A DNA stretch of 14,789 nt from an uncultured Campylobacter sp. (GTDB lineage Bacteria > Actinomycetota > Actinomycetes > Mycobacteriales > Mycobacteriaceae): positions 1-14,789 of the forward strand of contig CALTYW010000051.1 of the NCBI GenBank assembly GCA_943913625.1, read 5' to 3'. Of this stretch, positions 1-7,715 are shown in pieces. Each line of letters opens with the position of its first letter. Within the stretch, counting starts at the first letter, position 1. The notes under the pieces are model-generated. The model was not told the DNA's origin. It did no database searches and was given only the letters and a program-made list of their open reading frames with translations. The position numbers and the translations under genes were made by a program.

Positions 1-349
1 GGTCGATGTGCCCGCCGTCCGGGGTGGGCCAGGAGCGCCACTGCACGCCGTAGACGGGGCCGAGCTCGCCGCTCTCGTCCGCCCACTCGTTCCAGATGCG
101 GATGTTGTTCTCCTGCAGCCAGCGCACGTTGGACTCGCCGCGCAGGAACCACAAAAGCTCACCGACGACGCCTTTGAAGTAGACCTTCTTGGTGGTCAGC
201 AGCGGGAAGGACTCAGAGAGGTCGTAGCGGATTTGGCGGCCGAACACGCTGCGGGTGCCGGTGCCGGTGCGGTCGCCCTTTTCGGCGCCGTTTTCAAGGA
301 CGTCGCGAAGCAAGTCCTCATACGGGGTGGGAATGGGGTGTTGCGCCAC
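1..349 (-). CDS. thyA: Thymidylate synthase ThyA, N-terminal part (runs off the window)
   Basis: ThyA methylates dUMP to dTMP with 5,10-methylenetetrahydrofolate, in the cytoplasm. The visible 116 residues align along their length with the classical ThyA N-terminus: DRTGTGT at residues 26-32 (phosphate-binding arginine loop), FPLLTTKK at 48-55, GELLWFLRG at 63-71, IWNEWAD at 85-91, then GPVYGVQWR and PDGGHID at the edge. The catalytic cysteine lies beyond position 1. The start is taken as GTG at 349-347. It puts the family-typical PTPYEDLL close to the N-terminus and shares one base with the cysQ stop (TAGTG), with a G-rich stretch upstream as a possible ribosome site, so translation is probably coupled to cysQ. 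A dihydrofolate reductase gene often follows thyA in relatives but cannot be seen here. It is not the flavin-dependent ThyX. Confidence 0.96.
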   Translation of the reverse strand, partial: MAQHPIPTPYEDLLRDVLENGAEKGDRTGTGTRSVFGRQIRYDLSESFPLLTTKKVYFKGVVGELLWFLRGESNVRWLQENNIRIWNEWADESGELGPVYGVQWRSWPTPDGGHID

Positions 350-1122
350 TACTTCGCAACCCCCTCGAACGTGCCGTGCTCGCTGAAGTAGCGGTGCGTG
401 GCCTCGAGGATGTCGTCCGCCAACTCGGGGCGGCAAATCACCATGTCCGGAATGTAGGTGTCGGCGTTGTTGTAAGTCAGCGGCGAGCCGTCGAGGCGGG
501 AGGCGTGCAGGCCCGCGGCGAGCGACACACCCACCGGTGCAGCTTGGTCCCACTCGTACTGGCCGCCGGCGTGGACGTACGCGTCGTAATCGCCCAGCAG
601 CACGTGCATCGCCTTGGCGCCAGCGGAGCCGATCTGCGCGGTCTCGAACCCGAGGGACTGCGCGACGTAGCGTGCCACGGCCGGCGGGCGGTTACGACTC
701 ATGGCCACCTTGCACGCGAACGGGCCGGAGACGTGGCGGACATCGGAGGACTTGAACACCACGCCCAAGTCCGGCAGGCCCACGGCGGCGTGGGTGGGCA
801 CGCCGTCTTCCACCAGCGCCACATGCACGGCCCAGTCCTGGCGGCCGGTGGCGAACTCCTTGGTGCCGTCGAGCGGGTCCACGACCCACACACGGTTCTT
901 GCTCAGCCGGTCCAGGTTGTCAGCGGCCTCCTCAGAGAGGAAACCGTCGCCGGGGCGGTGCTGCGCCAGCACTCGGGCGATCCAGTTTTGGGCGAGGTCG
1001 TCGCCCGCCTCGCCGAGCTCGCGCCCGCGCAACAGGCCCACTCCGCGAATGCCTTTGAGGATCTCGCCGGTGCCCTCGGCGATGAGGTTTGTCAGCCGGG
1101 AATCCGAGTACTGAGCAGTCAT
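349..1122 (-). CDS. cysQ: 3'(2'),5'-bisphosphate nucleotidase CysQ (inositol monophosphatase family)
   Basis: A 257-residue Mg2+-dependent phosphatase of the inositol monophosphatase superfamily. The metal-binding motifs are visible: SEEAAD at residues 63-68, VDPLDGT at 81-87 (D82 and D85), and EWDQAAP from 190 with D192 as the third metal ligand. Members of the CysQ group hydrolyse 3'-phosphoadenosine 5'-phosphate (PAP) or PAPS and so support sulfate assimilation. Some relatives also act on inositol or fructose bisphosphates, so the exact substrate is inferred. The ATG at 1122-1120 lies seven nucleotides after a -10-like TAAAGT and has no Shine-Dalgarno sequence, which suggests a leaderless mRNA. 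The stop overlaps the thyA start by one base, so the two genes probably form an operon. The gene is divergent from lhr. Confidence 0.92.
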   Translation of the reverse strand: MTAQYSDSRLTNLIAEGTGEILKGIRGVGLLRGRELGEAGDDLAQNWIARVLAQHRPGDGFLSEEAADNLDRLSKNRVWVVDPLDGTKEFATGRQDWAVHVALVEDGVPTHAAVGLPDLGVVFKSSDVRHVSGPFACKVAMSRNRPPAVARYVAQSLGFETAQIGSAGAKAMHVLLGDYDAYVHAGGQYEWDQAAPVGVSLAAGLHASRLDGSPLTYNNADTYIPDMVICRPELADDILEATHRYFSEHGTFEGVAK

Positions 1123-1129
1123 GCGCCCG

Positions 1130-1135
1130 ACTTTA
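1130..1135 (-). promoter_or_regulatory. Putative -10 element of the cysQ-thyA operon (leaderless)
   Basis: On the minus strand TAAAGT is followed by seven nucleotides and then the cysQ ATG at 1122. This spacing places transcription initiation at or one base before the start codon. No ribosome binding site is present, and no clear -35 box is visible in the short shared intergenic region. Confidence 0.5.
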
Positions 1136-1156
1136 CCGCCCCTGCCGTACGCGGGC

Positions 1157-1162
1157 TATTGT
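1157..1162 (+). promoter_or_regulatory. Putative -10 element of lhr (leaderless)
   Basis: TATTGT lies six nucleotides before the ATG at 1169. There is no purine-rich ribosome site between them, so lhr is probably transcribed from its own start codon. It is opposed to the cysQ promoter in the same 46-bp gap. Confidence 0.5.
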
Positions 1163-1168
1163 TCACCC

Positions 1169-4100
1169 ATGACCTCGCACATCCTCGAACGCTTCCGCCC
1201 GCAGGTGGCCACGTGGTTCGAGGAAGTGTTCGAGGCGCCCACGGCGGTGCAAGAGGGTGCGTGGGAGGCCATCTCACAGGGCGAGAACGCGCTCGTGGCC
1301 GCGCCGACCGGCTCCGGCAAGACGCTGGCGGCCTTCCTCTGGTCGCTGAATTCGCTCGTGGAACGCGACGGGCAGCAGGCCTTGCCCATCGACGGCGCCA
1401 AGCAGTCCACGCACGGCGGCGTGCGCGTCCTCTATATATCGCCTCTGAAGGCCCTCGGCGTGGACGTGGAGAACAACCTGCGCGCGCCTTTGAACGGCAT
1501 CGCGCGCGTGGCGCAGCGCATGGGCCGCGAGATGCCGGACATTTCCGTGGCCGTGCGCTCCGGCGACACCCCGCAATCCGAGCGCAACCGTCAGTTGCGC
1601 AAACCACCGGACATCCTGATCACCACGCCCGAGTCGCTGTATTTGATGCTCACGTCCAAAGCGGCGGCGATTCTGAAAACCGTAGACACGGTCATCGTCG
1701 ACGAGATCCACGCGCTCGCCGGCACGAAACGCGGCGTGCACCTCACGCTGTCGCTCGAGCGCCTGCGCATGCTCGCCGGCGACTTCCAGCGCATCGGCCT
1801 GTCCGCCACCGTGCGCCCGATCGAGGCGGTGGCGAATTTCCTGGGGCCGAAGACCACCATCGTGAACCCGCCGGGGGAGAAGCGCTGGGAGCTCGACGTG
1901 CACGTGCCTGTCGACGACATGTCGGACCTCCCCGTGCCCGAAGACGCCTCCACCATCGGCGACGCCATCTTCGAGAGCACGCTTTCGGAGCCATTGCTTC
2001 ACGACGACTCACCCGACACCCCAGTCGAACCTTTCGCCGCGAAGTCCCAGGCATCGATCTGGCCGCACATCGAACTCGCCGTGTACCGGGAAGTGATGGC
2101 GCACCGCTCCACCATCGTGTTCGTGAACTCGCGTCGCACCGCGGAGCGGCTGACCAGCCAGCTCAACGAGCTGTGGGCGGCGGAGCACGACCCGGACTCG
2201 CTGTCCGCGCCGACGAGGCGCCCGCCCGCGCAGCTGATGAAGTCCGTGGACACCGCCGGCCACGCCGCCCCCGTGATCGCGCGCGCCCACCACGGCTCGG
2301 TGTCGAAGGACGAACGGGCTTTGACCGAAACGATGTTGAAGGAGGGCGCGCTGCGGGCCGTCATCGCCACGAGCTCGTTGGAGCTTGGCATCGACATGGG
2401 CGCGGTGGACCTGGTGATCCAGGTGGAGTCCCCGCCGTCGGTGGCCTCCGGCCTGCAGCGCGTGGGCCGCGCCGGGCACTCGGTCGGTGCGATCTCGGAG
2501 GGGTCCTTCTACCCGAAGCACCGCTCCGACCTGGTGCAGACGGCGGTGGTGGTGCCGCGCATGCGACAGGGGCTCATTGAGGAGCTGCACACCCCGCGCA
2601 GCCCGCTCGACGTGCTTGCGCAGCAGACCGTCGCTGCCGTCGCGTTCGAGGACCTGGACGTCAACGAGTGGTACGACACCGTGCGACGCGCCTGGCCCTA
2701 CCGGGACCTGGCGCGCGAGGTGTTCGATTCGGTGATCGACCTGGTCATCGGCATCTACCCGTCCACGGACTTCGCCGAACTTCGGCCCCGCGCGATTCTC
2801 GAAGGCACCACCTTGAAGGCCCGGCCGGGCGCCCAAAGAGTCGCGGTCACCAACGCCGGCACCATTCCAGATAGGGGAATGTTCGGGGTCTTCCTCGTCG
2901 GATCCGACGCGGAGGGCGGCGTGCCCCGCCGCGTCGGGGAACTGGATGAGGAGATGGTCTACGAGTCCCGCGTCGGCGACGTGTTCACCCTCGGCGCATC
3001 CAGCTGGCGCATCGAGAACATCACCCGCGACCAGGTGCAGGTCTCTCCCGCGCCGGGCCACACCGGCAGGCTGCCGTTCTGGTCGGGCGAGGGCATCGGA
3101 AGGCCGTATGAATTGGGCAAGGCGTTGGGGGCCTTCCGTCGAGAAGCAAAAAGCTCCCTCGACCCGAGTCTGGACGAACGTGCCCGCAAGAACCTCCTGC
3201 AATACCTCGAGGAGCAGGAGGAGGCGACCGGCATTCTGCCGGACGAGACGACGCTTGTGCTCGAGCGCTTCACCGACGAGCTCGGGGACTGGCGCGTGGT
3301 GCTGCACACGCCGTTCGGCAAAGGCGTCAACGCCGCGTGGGCGCTGGCCACCGGGTGGCGCGTAGCGCAAGAGACCGGAATGGATGCGCAGGCGGTCGCG
3401 GGCGATGACGGCATCGTGCTGCGCCTGCCGCAGGGGGAGAAGGAGCCGGACGGGTCGCTCTTCCAATTCGACGCGGACGAGATTGCGGACATCGTGACCG
3501 AACAGGTGGGCAACTCCGCGCTCTTCGCCTCGCGCTTCCGCGAATGCGCCGCCCGCGCGCTGCTCTTGCCGCGCCGCAACCCCGGCAAGCGCGCGCCCTT
3601 GTGGCAGCAGCGTCAAAGAGCCGAGCAGCTTCTCGACGTCGCCCGGAATTACCCGAGCTTCCCCATCATCCTGGAGACGGTGCGCGAATGCCTCCAAGAC
3701 GTCTACGACCTGCCCGCGTTGCAGGAGGTCATGCGCGACGTGAACACGCGCCGGGTGCGCATCGCCGAGGTGACCACGGATACGCCGAGCCCGTTCGCGT
3801 CCTCGCTGCTGTTCAACTACACCGGCGCGTTCATGTACGAAGGCGACACCCCGTTGGCGGAGAAGCGCGCCGCCGCGCTGTCGCTGGACCCGTCGCTCTT
3901 GGCCAAGCTGCTCGGCACCGTTGAGCTGCGCGAACTGCTGGACGCGGACATTATCGCGGAGGTCGACGCGTCGCTTCGACGTGTTGGCAAGGCCAGCACG
4001 TCCGAGCAGTTCGCGGACACGCTGCGCATCGTGGGGCCAGTGCCTCTCGACGATCTCGCGTCCTACACCACCGTGCCGTTAGTTTCGCTCGAGCAGAGTT

Positions 4101-5839
4101 TGCACGGGCGCGTGATGCGGGTGCGCATCGGCGGGCGCGAACACATCGCGCAGACCCTGGATGCGCCATTGCTTCGCGACGCCCTCGGCGTCCCCGTCCC
4201 GCCTGGCGTCGCCGCGCAGGTGGACACCATCCCGGACGCGCTTGCGCAGCTGGTGGGCAGGTGGGTGCGCACCCGCGGGCCGTTCACGCTGCGCGACCTG
4301 GCGGACGCGTTCGGGTTGGCGGTCGGCGCTGCGCACTTGGCGCTGGAGCCGTTAATAGATAAGGACAAAGTCATTCCCGGGCGCTACCGCCAGGGGGTGG
4401 ACGAGGAGGAGTACGTCGCGGCCGAGGTGCTGCGAATCATCCGCACCCGTTCGCTGGCGGCGGCGCGGGCGCAGACCCGGCCGGTGTCGCAGTCTGCGTA
4501 CGGGCGGTTCTTGCCGGCGTGGTCGAACGTCGCCCCGGTGGGGGTGGTGCCTGCGCTGCGCGGGGCCGACGGCGTGTACTCCGTGTTGGAGCAGCTCGCT
4601 GGTGTGCGGCTGCCGGCATCCGCGTGGGAGTCGCACATCCTGCCCGCGCGGGTGGGGGATTATTCGCCGGCGATGCTGGACGAGCTCACGGCGTCCGGCG
4701 AGATAGTCATCGTCGGCGCGGGCAAGGCGGGTGCGCGCGACCCGTGGATCATGCTGCTGCCCGCCGATTACGCTGCCCAGCTCATGCCGCAGGTGGACGA
4801 GCCGCTTTTAAGTTTGACCCAGGCGCAGGTGATGGAGAAGGTGCGCCGCGGCGGCGGGTTCCTCTTTAGCGATCTGCTTGAACCCACGACGACGACCGAA
4901 GAGCTCCGCGAGGCCTTGTGGGACCTGGTTGAGGCCGGGTTCCTCTCGCCCGACTCCTTCGCCCCGATCCGTGCGCGGTTGGCTGGTGGGAAGACGGCGC
5001 ATCGGGCGAAGCGGAGGCCGTCGAGAAGCAGGGTGCGCTCGGGCCGCACAAGCTTTGCGACGGTGACTCCGCCCGACATGATCGGCCGCTGGTCGCTCAC
5101 CCCGACCCCGGATGCGGACGCGACGCGGCGCTCGGTGGCGCTGGGGGAGTCGCTGCTTGACCGCTACGGCGTGGTCACCCGCGGTTCCGTGGTGGCGGAA
5201 GACATCCTGGGCGGGTTCGCATTGGCCTATAAAACTCTTGCCGCCTTCGAAGAAGGTGGCAAAGCGATGCGCGGCTACCTGGTGGAGGGACTCGGTGCGT
5301 CGCAGTTTTCCACGCCCGCGACGATCGACCGGCTGCGCGGCCACCAGGATTCGGATGACCTGGTCGGTTGGCCCTCGGGCGCCAAGAACCCGAACGTGCA
5401 CGTGCTCGCCGCCACCGATCCCGCGAACCCGTACGGCGCGGCGCTGCCGTGGCCGGAGCAGGGCCCGACTCGTTCCGCAGGCGCGATGGTCGTGCTTATC
5501 GACGGCCTCCTGGCCGCCCACATCACCCGCGGCGGCAAGACCATGACCACGTTCTTCGACCACTTCCCCGAGGGCGTGGGTGACCCGATGCCGCTGGTCA
5601 TTGGTGCCCTGACGCAGGCGGTGAGGGAGGGGCGGATGCAACCCTTGGGCGTCGAGAAGCTCAATGGTGCTCCCGCGTTCGGGTTGAAGGAGTACGGCGC
5701 GACGGTGAGCCACAAGGGCGTGCGCATCGGCGGGAAGGCCTCGGCACCCCCGAAGCGGCGGGGCCGCAGCGTGGCCGAGGCGCTCGGGGAGCTGGAGCCG
5801 GAACCGGAGCCGCCCGAGGGTCTGAGCTTCGACGACTAG
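1169..5839 (+). CDS. lhr: Lhr-family ATP-dependent DNA helicase, full-length type
   Basis: A 1556-residue superfamily 2 helicase, the size of long bacterial Lhr (about 1500 aa in mycobacteria). Mycobacterial Lhr is a 3'-to-5' DNA translocase that prefers RNA:DNA hybrids and is linked to DNA-damage responses. Helicase motifs in order: Q-motif-like PTAVQ at 24-28; Walker A APTGSGKT at 45-52; VLYISPLKAL from 87; TTPES at 152-156; DEIH at 178-181; SAT at 212-214; IVFVNSRRTAERL from 316; SSLELGIDMG from 402; QRVGRAGH at 430-437. A long winged-helix/core region and the large C-terminal domain follow. ATG 1169 is preferred over an in-frame upstream ATG at 1121 because the family N-terminus starts near here and a -10-like hexamer sits six nucleotides upstream; the 1121 start would run through the cysQ start region. 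No frameshift is seen. In mycobacteria the next gene is nei, but here an islet intervenes. Confidence 0.96.
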   Translation: MTSHILERFRPQVATWFEEVFEAPTAVQEGAWEAISQGENALVAAPTGSGKTLAAFLWSLNSLVERDGQQALPIDGAKQSTHGGVRVLYISPLKALGVDVENNLRAPLNGIARVAQRMGREMPDISVAVRSGDTPQSERNRQLRKPPDILITTPESLYLMLTSKAAAILKTVDTVIVDEIHALAGTKRGVHLTLSLERLRMLAGDFQRIGLSATVRPIEAVANFLGPKTTIVNPPGEKRWELDVHVPVDDMSDLPVPEDASTIGDAIFESTLSEPLLHDDSPDTPVEPFAAKSQASIWPHIELAVYREVMAHRSTIVFVNSRRTAERLTSQLNELWAAEHDPDSLSAPTRRPPAQLMKSVDTAGHAAPVIARAHHGSVSKDERALTETMLKEGALRAVIATSSLELGIDMGAVDLVIQVESPPSVASGLQRVGRAGHSVGAISEGSFYPKHRSDLVQTAVVVPRMRQGLIEELHTPRSPLDVLAQQTVAAVAFEDLDVNEWYDTVRRAWPYRDLAREVFDSVIDLVIGIYPSTDFAELRPRAILEGTTLKARPGAQRVAVTNAGTIPDRGMFGVFLVGSDAEGGVPRRVGELDEEMVYESRVGDVFTLGASSWRIENITRDQVQVSPAPGHTGRLPFWSGEGIGRPYELGKALGAFRREAKSSLDPSLDERARKNLLQYLEEQEEATGILPDETTLVLERFTDELGDWRVVLHTPFGKGVNAAWALATGWRVAQETGMDAQAVAGDDGIVLRLPQGEKEPDGSLFQFDADEIADIVTEQVGNSALFASRFRECAARALLLPRRNPGKRAPLWQQRQRAEQLLDVARNYPSFPIILETVRECLQDVYDLPALQEVMRDVNTRRVRIAEVTTDTPSPFASSLLFNYTGAFMYEGDTPLAEKRAAALSLDPSLLAKLLGTVELRELLDADIIAEVDASLRRVGKASTSEQFADTLRIVGPVPLDDLASYTTVPLVSLEQSLHGRVMRVRIGGREHIAQTLDAPLLRDALGVPVPPGVAAQVDTIPDALAQLVGRWVRTRGPFTLRDLADAFGLAVGAAHLALEPLIDKDKVIPGRYRQGVDEEEYVAAEVLRIIRTRSLAAARAQTRPVSQSAYGRFLPAWSNVAPVGVVPALRGADGVYSVLEQLAGVRLPASAWESHILPARVGDYSPAMLDELTASGEIVIVGAGKAGARDPWIMLLPADYAAQLMPQVDEPLLSLTQAQVMEKVRRGGGFLFSDLLEPTTTTEELREALWDLVEAGFLSPDSFAPIRARLAGGKTAHRAKRRPSRSRVRSGRTSFATVTPPDMIGRWSLTPTPDADATRRSVALGESLLDRYGVVTRGSVVAEDILGGFALAYKTLAAFEEGGKAMRGYLVEGLGASQFSTPATIDRLRGHQDSDDLVGWPSGAKNPNVHVLAATDPANPYGAALPWPEQGPTRSAGAMVVLIDGLLAAHITRGGKTMTTFFDHFPEGVGDPMPLVIGALTQAVREGRMQPLGVEKLNGAPAFGLKEYGATVSHKGVRIGGKASAPPKRRGRSVAEALGELEPEPEPPEGLSFDD

Positions 5840-5845
5840 GCGGAG

Positions 5846-5855
5846 ATCATTCGCA
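5846..5855 (-). repeat. Inverted half copy of the tandem repeat core
   Basis: Read on the minus strand this is TGCGAATGAT, matching nine of ten bases of the TGCGAATGGT core found in the three direct repeats at 5893-5961. It lies just after the lhr stop codon. It may be a fourth, inverted binding site or chance. Confidence 0.4.
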
Positions 5856-5892
5856 AGAAGTGAAGCTAGGAGTAGCGGCACTGCGACGCATC

Positions 5893-5961
5893 CCTGCGAA
5901 TGGTAAAGCGCAACCCCTGCGAATGGTAAAGCGCAAGTCCTGCGAATGGTAAAGTTCTATG
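5893..5961 (+). repeat. Three tandem 23-bp direct repeats upstream of the AAA/DUF4143 ATPase gene
   Basis: Copies begin at 5893, 5916 and 5939, exactly 23 bp apart. All three share the 16-base core CCTGCGAATGGTAAAG. Copies 1 and 2 are identical over their first 21 bases, and copy 3 diverges after the core. In copy 3 the base after the core is T, completing a TAAAGT -10-like element, while copies 1 and 2 read TAAAGC. The array fills most of the lhr–ATPase intergenic region and ends at the ATPase start. It looks like an operator array or iterons rather than CRISPR, because there is no spacer. Confidence 0.9.
5947..5955 (+). promoter_or_regulatory. Putative extended -10 promoter of the ATPase gene, inside repeat copy 3
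   Basis: TGGTAAAGT reads as an extended -10 (TGn plus TAAAGT). It is followed by seven nucleotides and the GTG start at 5963, so the transcript is probably leaderless. Repeat copy 2 would occupy the -35 region. Confidence 0.5.
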
Positions 5962-5962
5962 C

Positions 5963-7246
5963 GTGGACTACCTTCGTCGTACCATAGACTCTGAACTGGA
6001 CGAGCTCATGCCATTCGCCGCCGCCATCGCCTTGGATGGCCCGAAGGGCGTGGGCAAAACCGGCACTGCGGCTCGCCGCGCAGCGCATACGGTGAGGTTG
6101 GATCGGCCTGGTGAGCGCACAGTCATCAGCAACGACTTCGACCTGGACACTCTTCCCCAGGGCACCATCCTGTTCGACGAGTGGCAGCACCTGCCGCAAG
6201 TCTGGGATTCGGTACGGCGAAGCGTCGATGACGGGGCGCCGCCCGGGCGCTTCCTTCTCACAGGTTCCGCGACCCCGGTTGACGCAGCGGGGACCCATAG
6301 TGGCGCGGGTCGCATCCTGTCGCTGCGCATGCGGCCGATGGGTTTCCACGAAAGGCGTCTGTCCACCCCAACCGTGAAATTTTCCGATTTGCTGTACGGT
6401 CAGGGCGGCTCGGTCGATGAACCGCGTTTTGAAACATCGGCCGAGATCGACGGCAGTACCAATGTCGCTGTAGGGGATTACGCGGAGGCGATCGCAGCAA
6501 GCGGGTTTCCAGGGATAATGGCTGCGCCTCGTCGCCTCAGGGATGGGCAGCTCGACGCCTACCTTCAGCGAGTAATCGACCGGGACCTGCCGGAACGCGA
6601 CGCGGGCGTTCGTAGTCCGGAAACGCTGCGCCGGTGGCTGGCCGCCTATGGCGCGGCATCTTCAACTACTGCGTCCTACAGCAGCATCTTGGATGCGACC
6701 ACCGGCGGTGACGGCTACCAACCGTCTAAGCCCACCACGATCCGCTACCGGGACCACCTTTCCCAGCTCTGGCTTTTGGATCCTGTCCCGGGGTGGACCT
6801 CGTTTCACAACCCGCTGAAGCGGATTGCTCAAGCTCCAAAACACCAGCTTGCGGATCCCGCGCTCGCGCTCCGGCTACTCAATCTCTCCGGTGGCGATCT
6901 GCTCACCGGGCAGGGTGCCCATATGTTCGGGCCGCTATTCGAGTCGCTGGCCACGCTGGGGGTGCGAACTTTGGCTCAGGCATGCGAGGCCCGCGTGTTC
7001 CACCTCCGCACCCAGAACGGCGACCACGAGGTCGACCTGGTCGTCGAGGGCCAGCGCGGTGCACTCGTGGGTATCGAGGTCAAGCTTTCCGGCGCGATCG
7101 ACGACCGCGATGTACGCCACCTCCACTGGTTTAAGGATCAGATGAAGGGAAAGGTGACAGACCTCGCGGTCCTCTCCTCAGGGCAGCATGCTTATCGACG
7201 CTCCGACGGCGTCGCCGTCATCCCCCTCGCCCTCCTCGGGCTGTGA
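5963..7246 (+). CDS. AAA-type ATPase with C-terminal DUF4143 / nuclease-like domain
   Basis: A 427-residue protein of the widespread AAA_14/DUF4143 ATPase group, whose physiological role is not established. Walker A GPKGVGKT lies at residues 26-33, Walker B TILFDEWQ ends in D72-E73, and a sensor-1-like FLLTGSATP starts at 97. RILSLRMRPMGFHER, from about 117, is typical of the group. The DUF4143 region starts near residue 199 (AYLQRVIDRDLPERDA). The C-terminus has HEVDLVV (E356, D358) and IEVKLS (E372, K374), which resemble a PD-(D/E)XK nuclease core; whether it cuts nucleic acid is unknown. GTG at 5963 is chosen because YLRRTIDSELDEL is the conserved lead-in to Walker A, and starting at the next ATG (6008) would remove it. 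The stop lies three bases from the stop of the convergent broken PIN gene. The gene appears intact. Confidence 0.9.
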   Translation: MDYLRRTIDSELDELMPFAAAIALDGPKGVGKTGTAARRAAHTVRLDRPGERTVISNDFDLDTLPQGTILFDEWQHLPQVWDSVRRSVDDGAPPGRFLLTGSATPVDAAGTHSGAGRILSLRMRPMGFHERRLSTPTVKFSDLLYGQGGSVDEPRFETSAEIDGSTNVAVGDYAEAIAASGFPGIMAAPRRLRDGQLDAYLQRVIDRDLPERDAGVRSPETLRRWLAAYGAASSTTASYSSILDATTGGDGYQPSKPTTIRYRDHLSQLWLLDPVPGWTSFHNPLKRIAQAPKHQLADPALALRLLNLSGGDLLTGQGAHMFGPLFESLATLGVRTLAQACEARVFHLRTQNGDHEVDLVVEGQRGALVGIEVKLSGAIDDRDVRHLHWFKDQMKGKVTDLAVLSSGQHAYRRSDGVAVIPLALLGL

Positions 7247-7249
7247 CGG

Positions 7250-7574
7250 CTAAGCAACCCACGGGTTCACAACGATTACGCCGGTGGCTTCGAAGTCCTT
7301 GACGTTTCGTGTGGCGAGAGTGCATCCCCTCGCCCGACAAATTGCAGCAATCATGGCGTCTTGCGTCGAAATTGGGTATCCCGCTGTCATCCGGGCGAAG
7401 ATAACCTCGGCATAGTCAGCCGCTGCAAGCTGATCGAAGGCCAGCCCGCAACTCTGCTGCATTCACCGTGGTGGTACCCACTGCCTCATTCAAGCTGCCC
7501 ACCCACGTGACGACATCCTCGTTGGGCTGCGGCTTCACCAGCTCCGAGATGACGTTGGTGTCGAGGATGATCAT
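7250..7574 (-). pseudogene. Broken VapC/FitB-type PIN toxin (internal deletion and frameshift)
   Basis: Two frames together spell most of a FitB-like PIN-domain ribonuclease. From ATG 7574 the first frame gives MIILDTNVISELVKPQ and on to AAELRAG (residues 39-45), then goes out of frame to a TGA at 7418-7416 after 52 codons. The adjoining frame gives AFDQLAAADYAEV, ISTQDAMIAA and TRNVKDFEATG, ending NPWVA and TAG at 7252-7250. Both ends keep the PIN acidic motifs (LDTN, AEL, QDAMIA, TRNVKDF). Intact relatives have, from memory, roughly 35-40 residues between AEL and the LAFD segment. Here the two meet within about ten bases near 7440, so a deletion of about 100 bp with a net frame change is inferred. 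The ATG overlaps the stop of the preceding PIN fragment (ATGA). The product is almost certainly inactive. Confidence 0.85.
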
Positions 7575-7711
7575 GCGAGGAGGAGTTCCCCGAGAACCAC
7601 TGTGGAAAGGCGCAATTCGGTGGCACCTATGCGCTTGAAGCGCTCTACGACGTGAGGATTGCCCCGGCGTAGCGCTTCGATCCAGACATTCGTATCAAGT
7701 AGATAGGCCAC
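7571..7711 (-). pseudogene. Truncated VapC PIN-domain toxin, N-terminal 46 codons
   Basis: It begins at GTG 7711, four bases after the vapB stop, with AYLLDTNVWIEALRRGN, a typical VapC N-terminus carrying the first catalytic aspartate (residue 6). It continues to LSTVVLGELLLA, which includes the second acidic position, and stops at TGA 7573-7571 after 46 codons. VapC toxins are about 120-140 residues, so roughly the last two thirds, with the remaining active-site acids, is missing. The stop overlaps the ATG of a second PIN gene. This suggests a deletion that removed the 3' part of this toxin and the antitoxin that presumably preceded the second one. Confidence 0.85.
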
Positions 7712-7715
7712 CGGT

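Noticed and set aside
376..2580. 734-codon open frame on the plus strand, antisense to cysQ and out of frame within lhr
   Set aside because: It is low-complexity Arg/Ala/Gly-rich translation typical of high-GC shadow frames; cysQ and lhr have clear family motifs on the same DNA.
2009..3697. 562-codon minus-strand frame inside lhr
   Set aside because: It shows no recognisable domain and its composition reflects GC-rich codons of the opposite strand; lhr motifs and length are continuous here.
4808..5881. 357-codon minus-strand frame over the lhr 3' end
   Set aside because: It is a shadow of the lhr C-terminal domain, with no family motif and no plausible start signal.
5893..5961. The three tandem repeats as a CRISPR array
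   Set aside because: The units abut at 23 bp with no unique spacers, and no cas gene is present.
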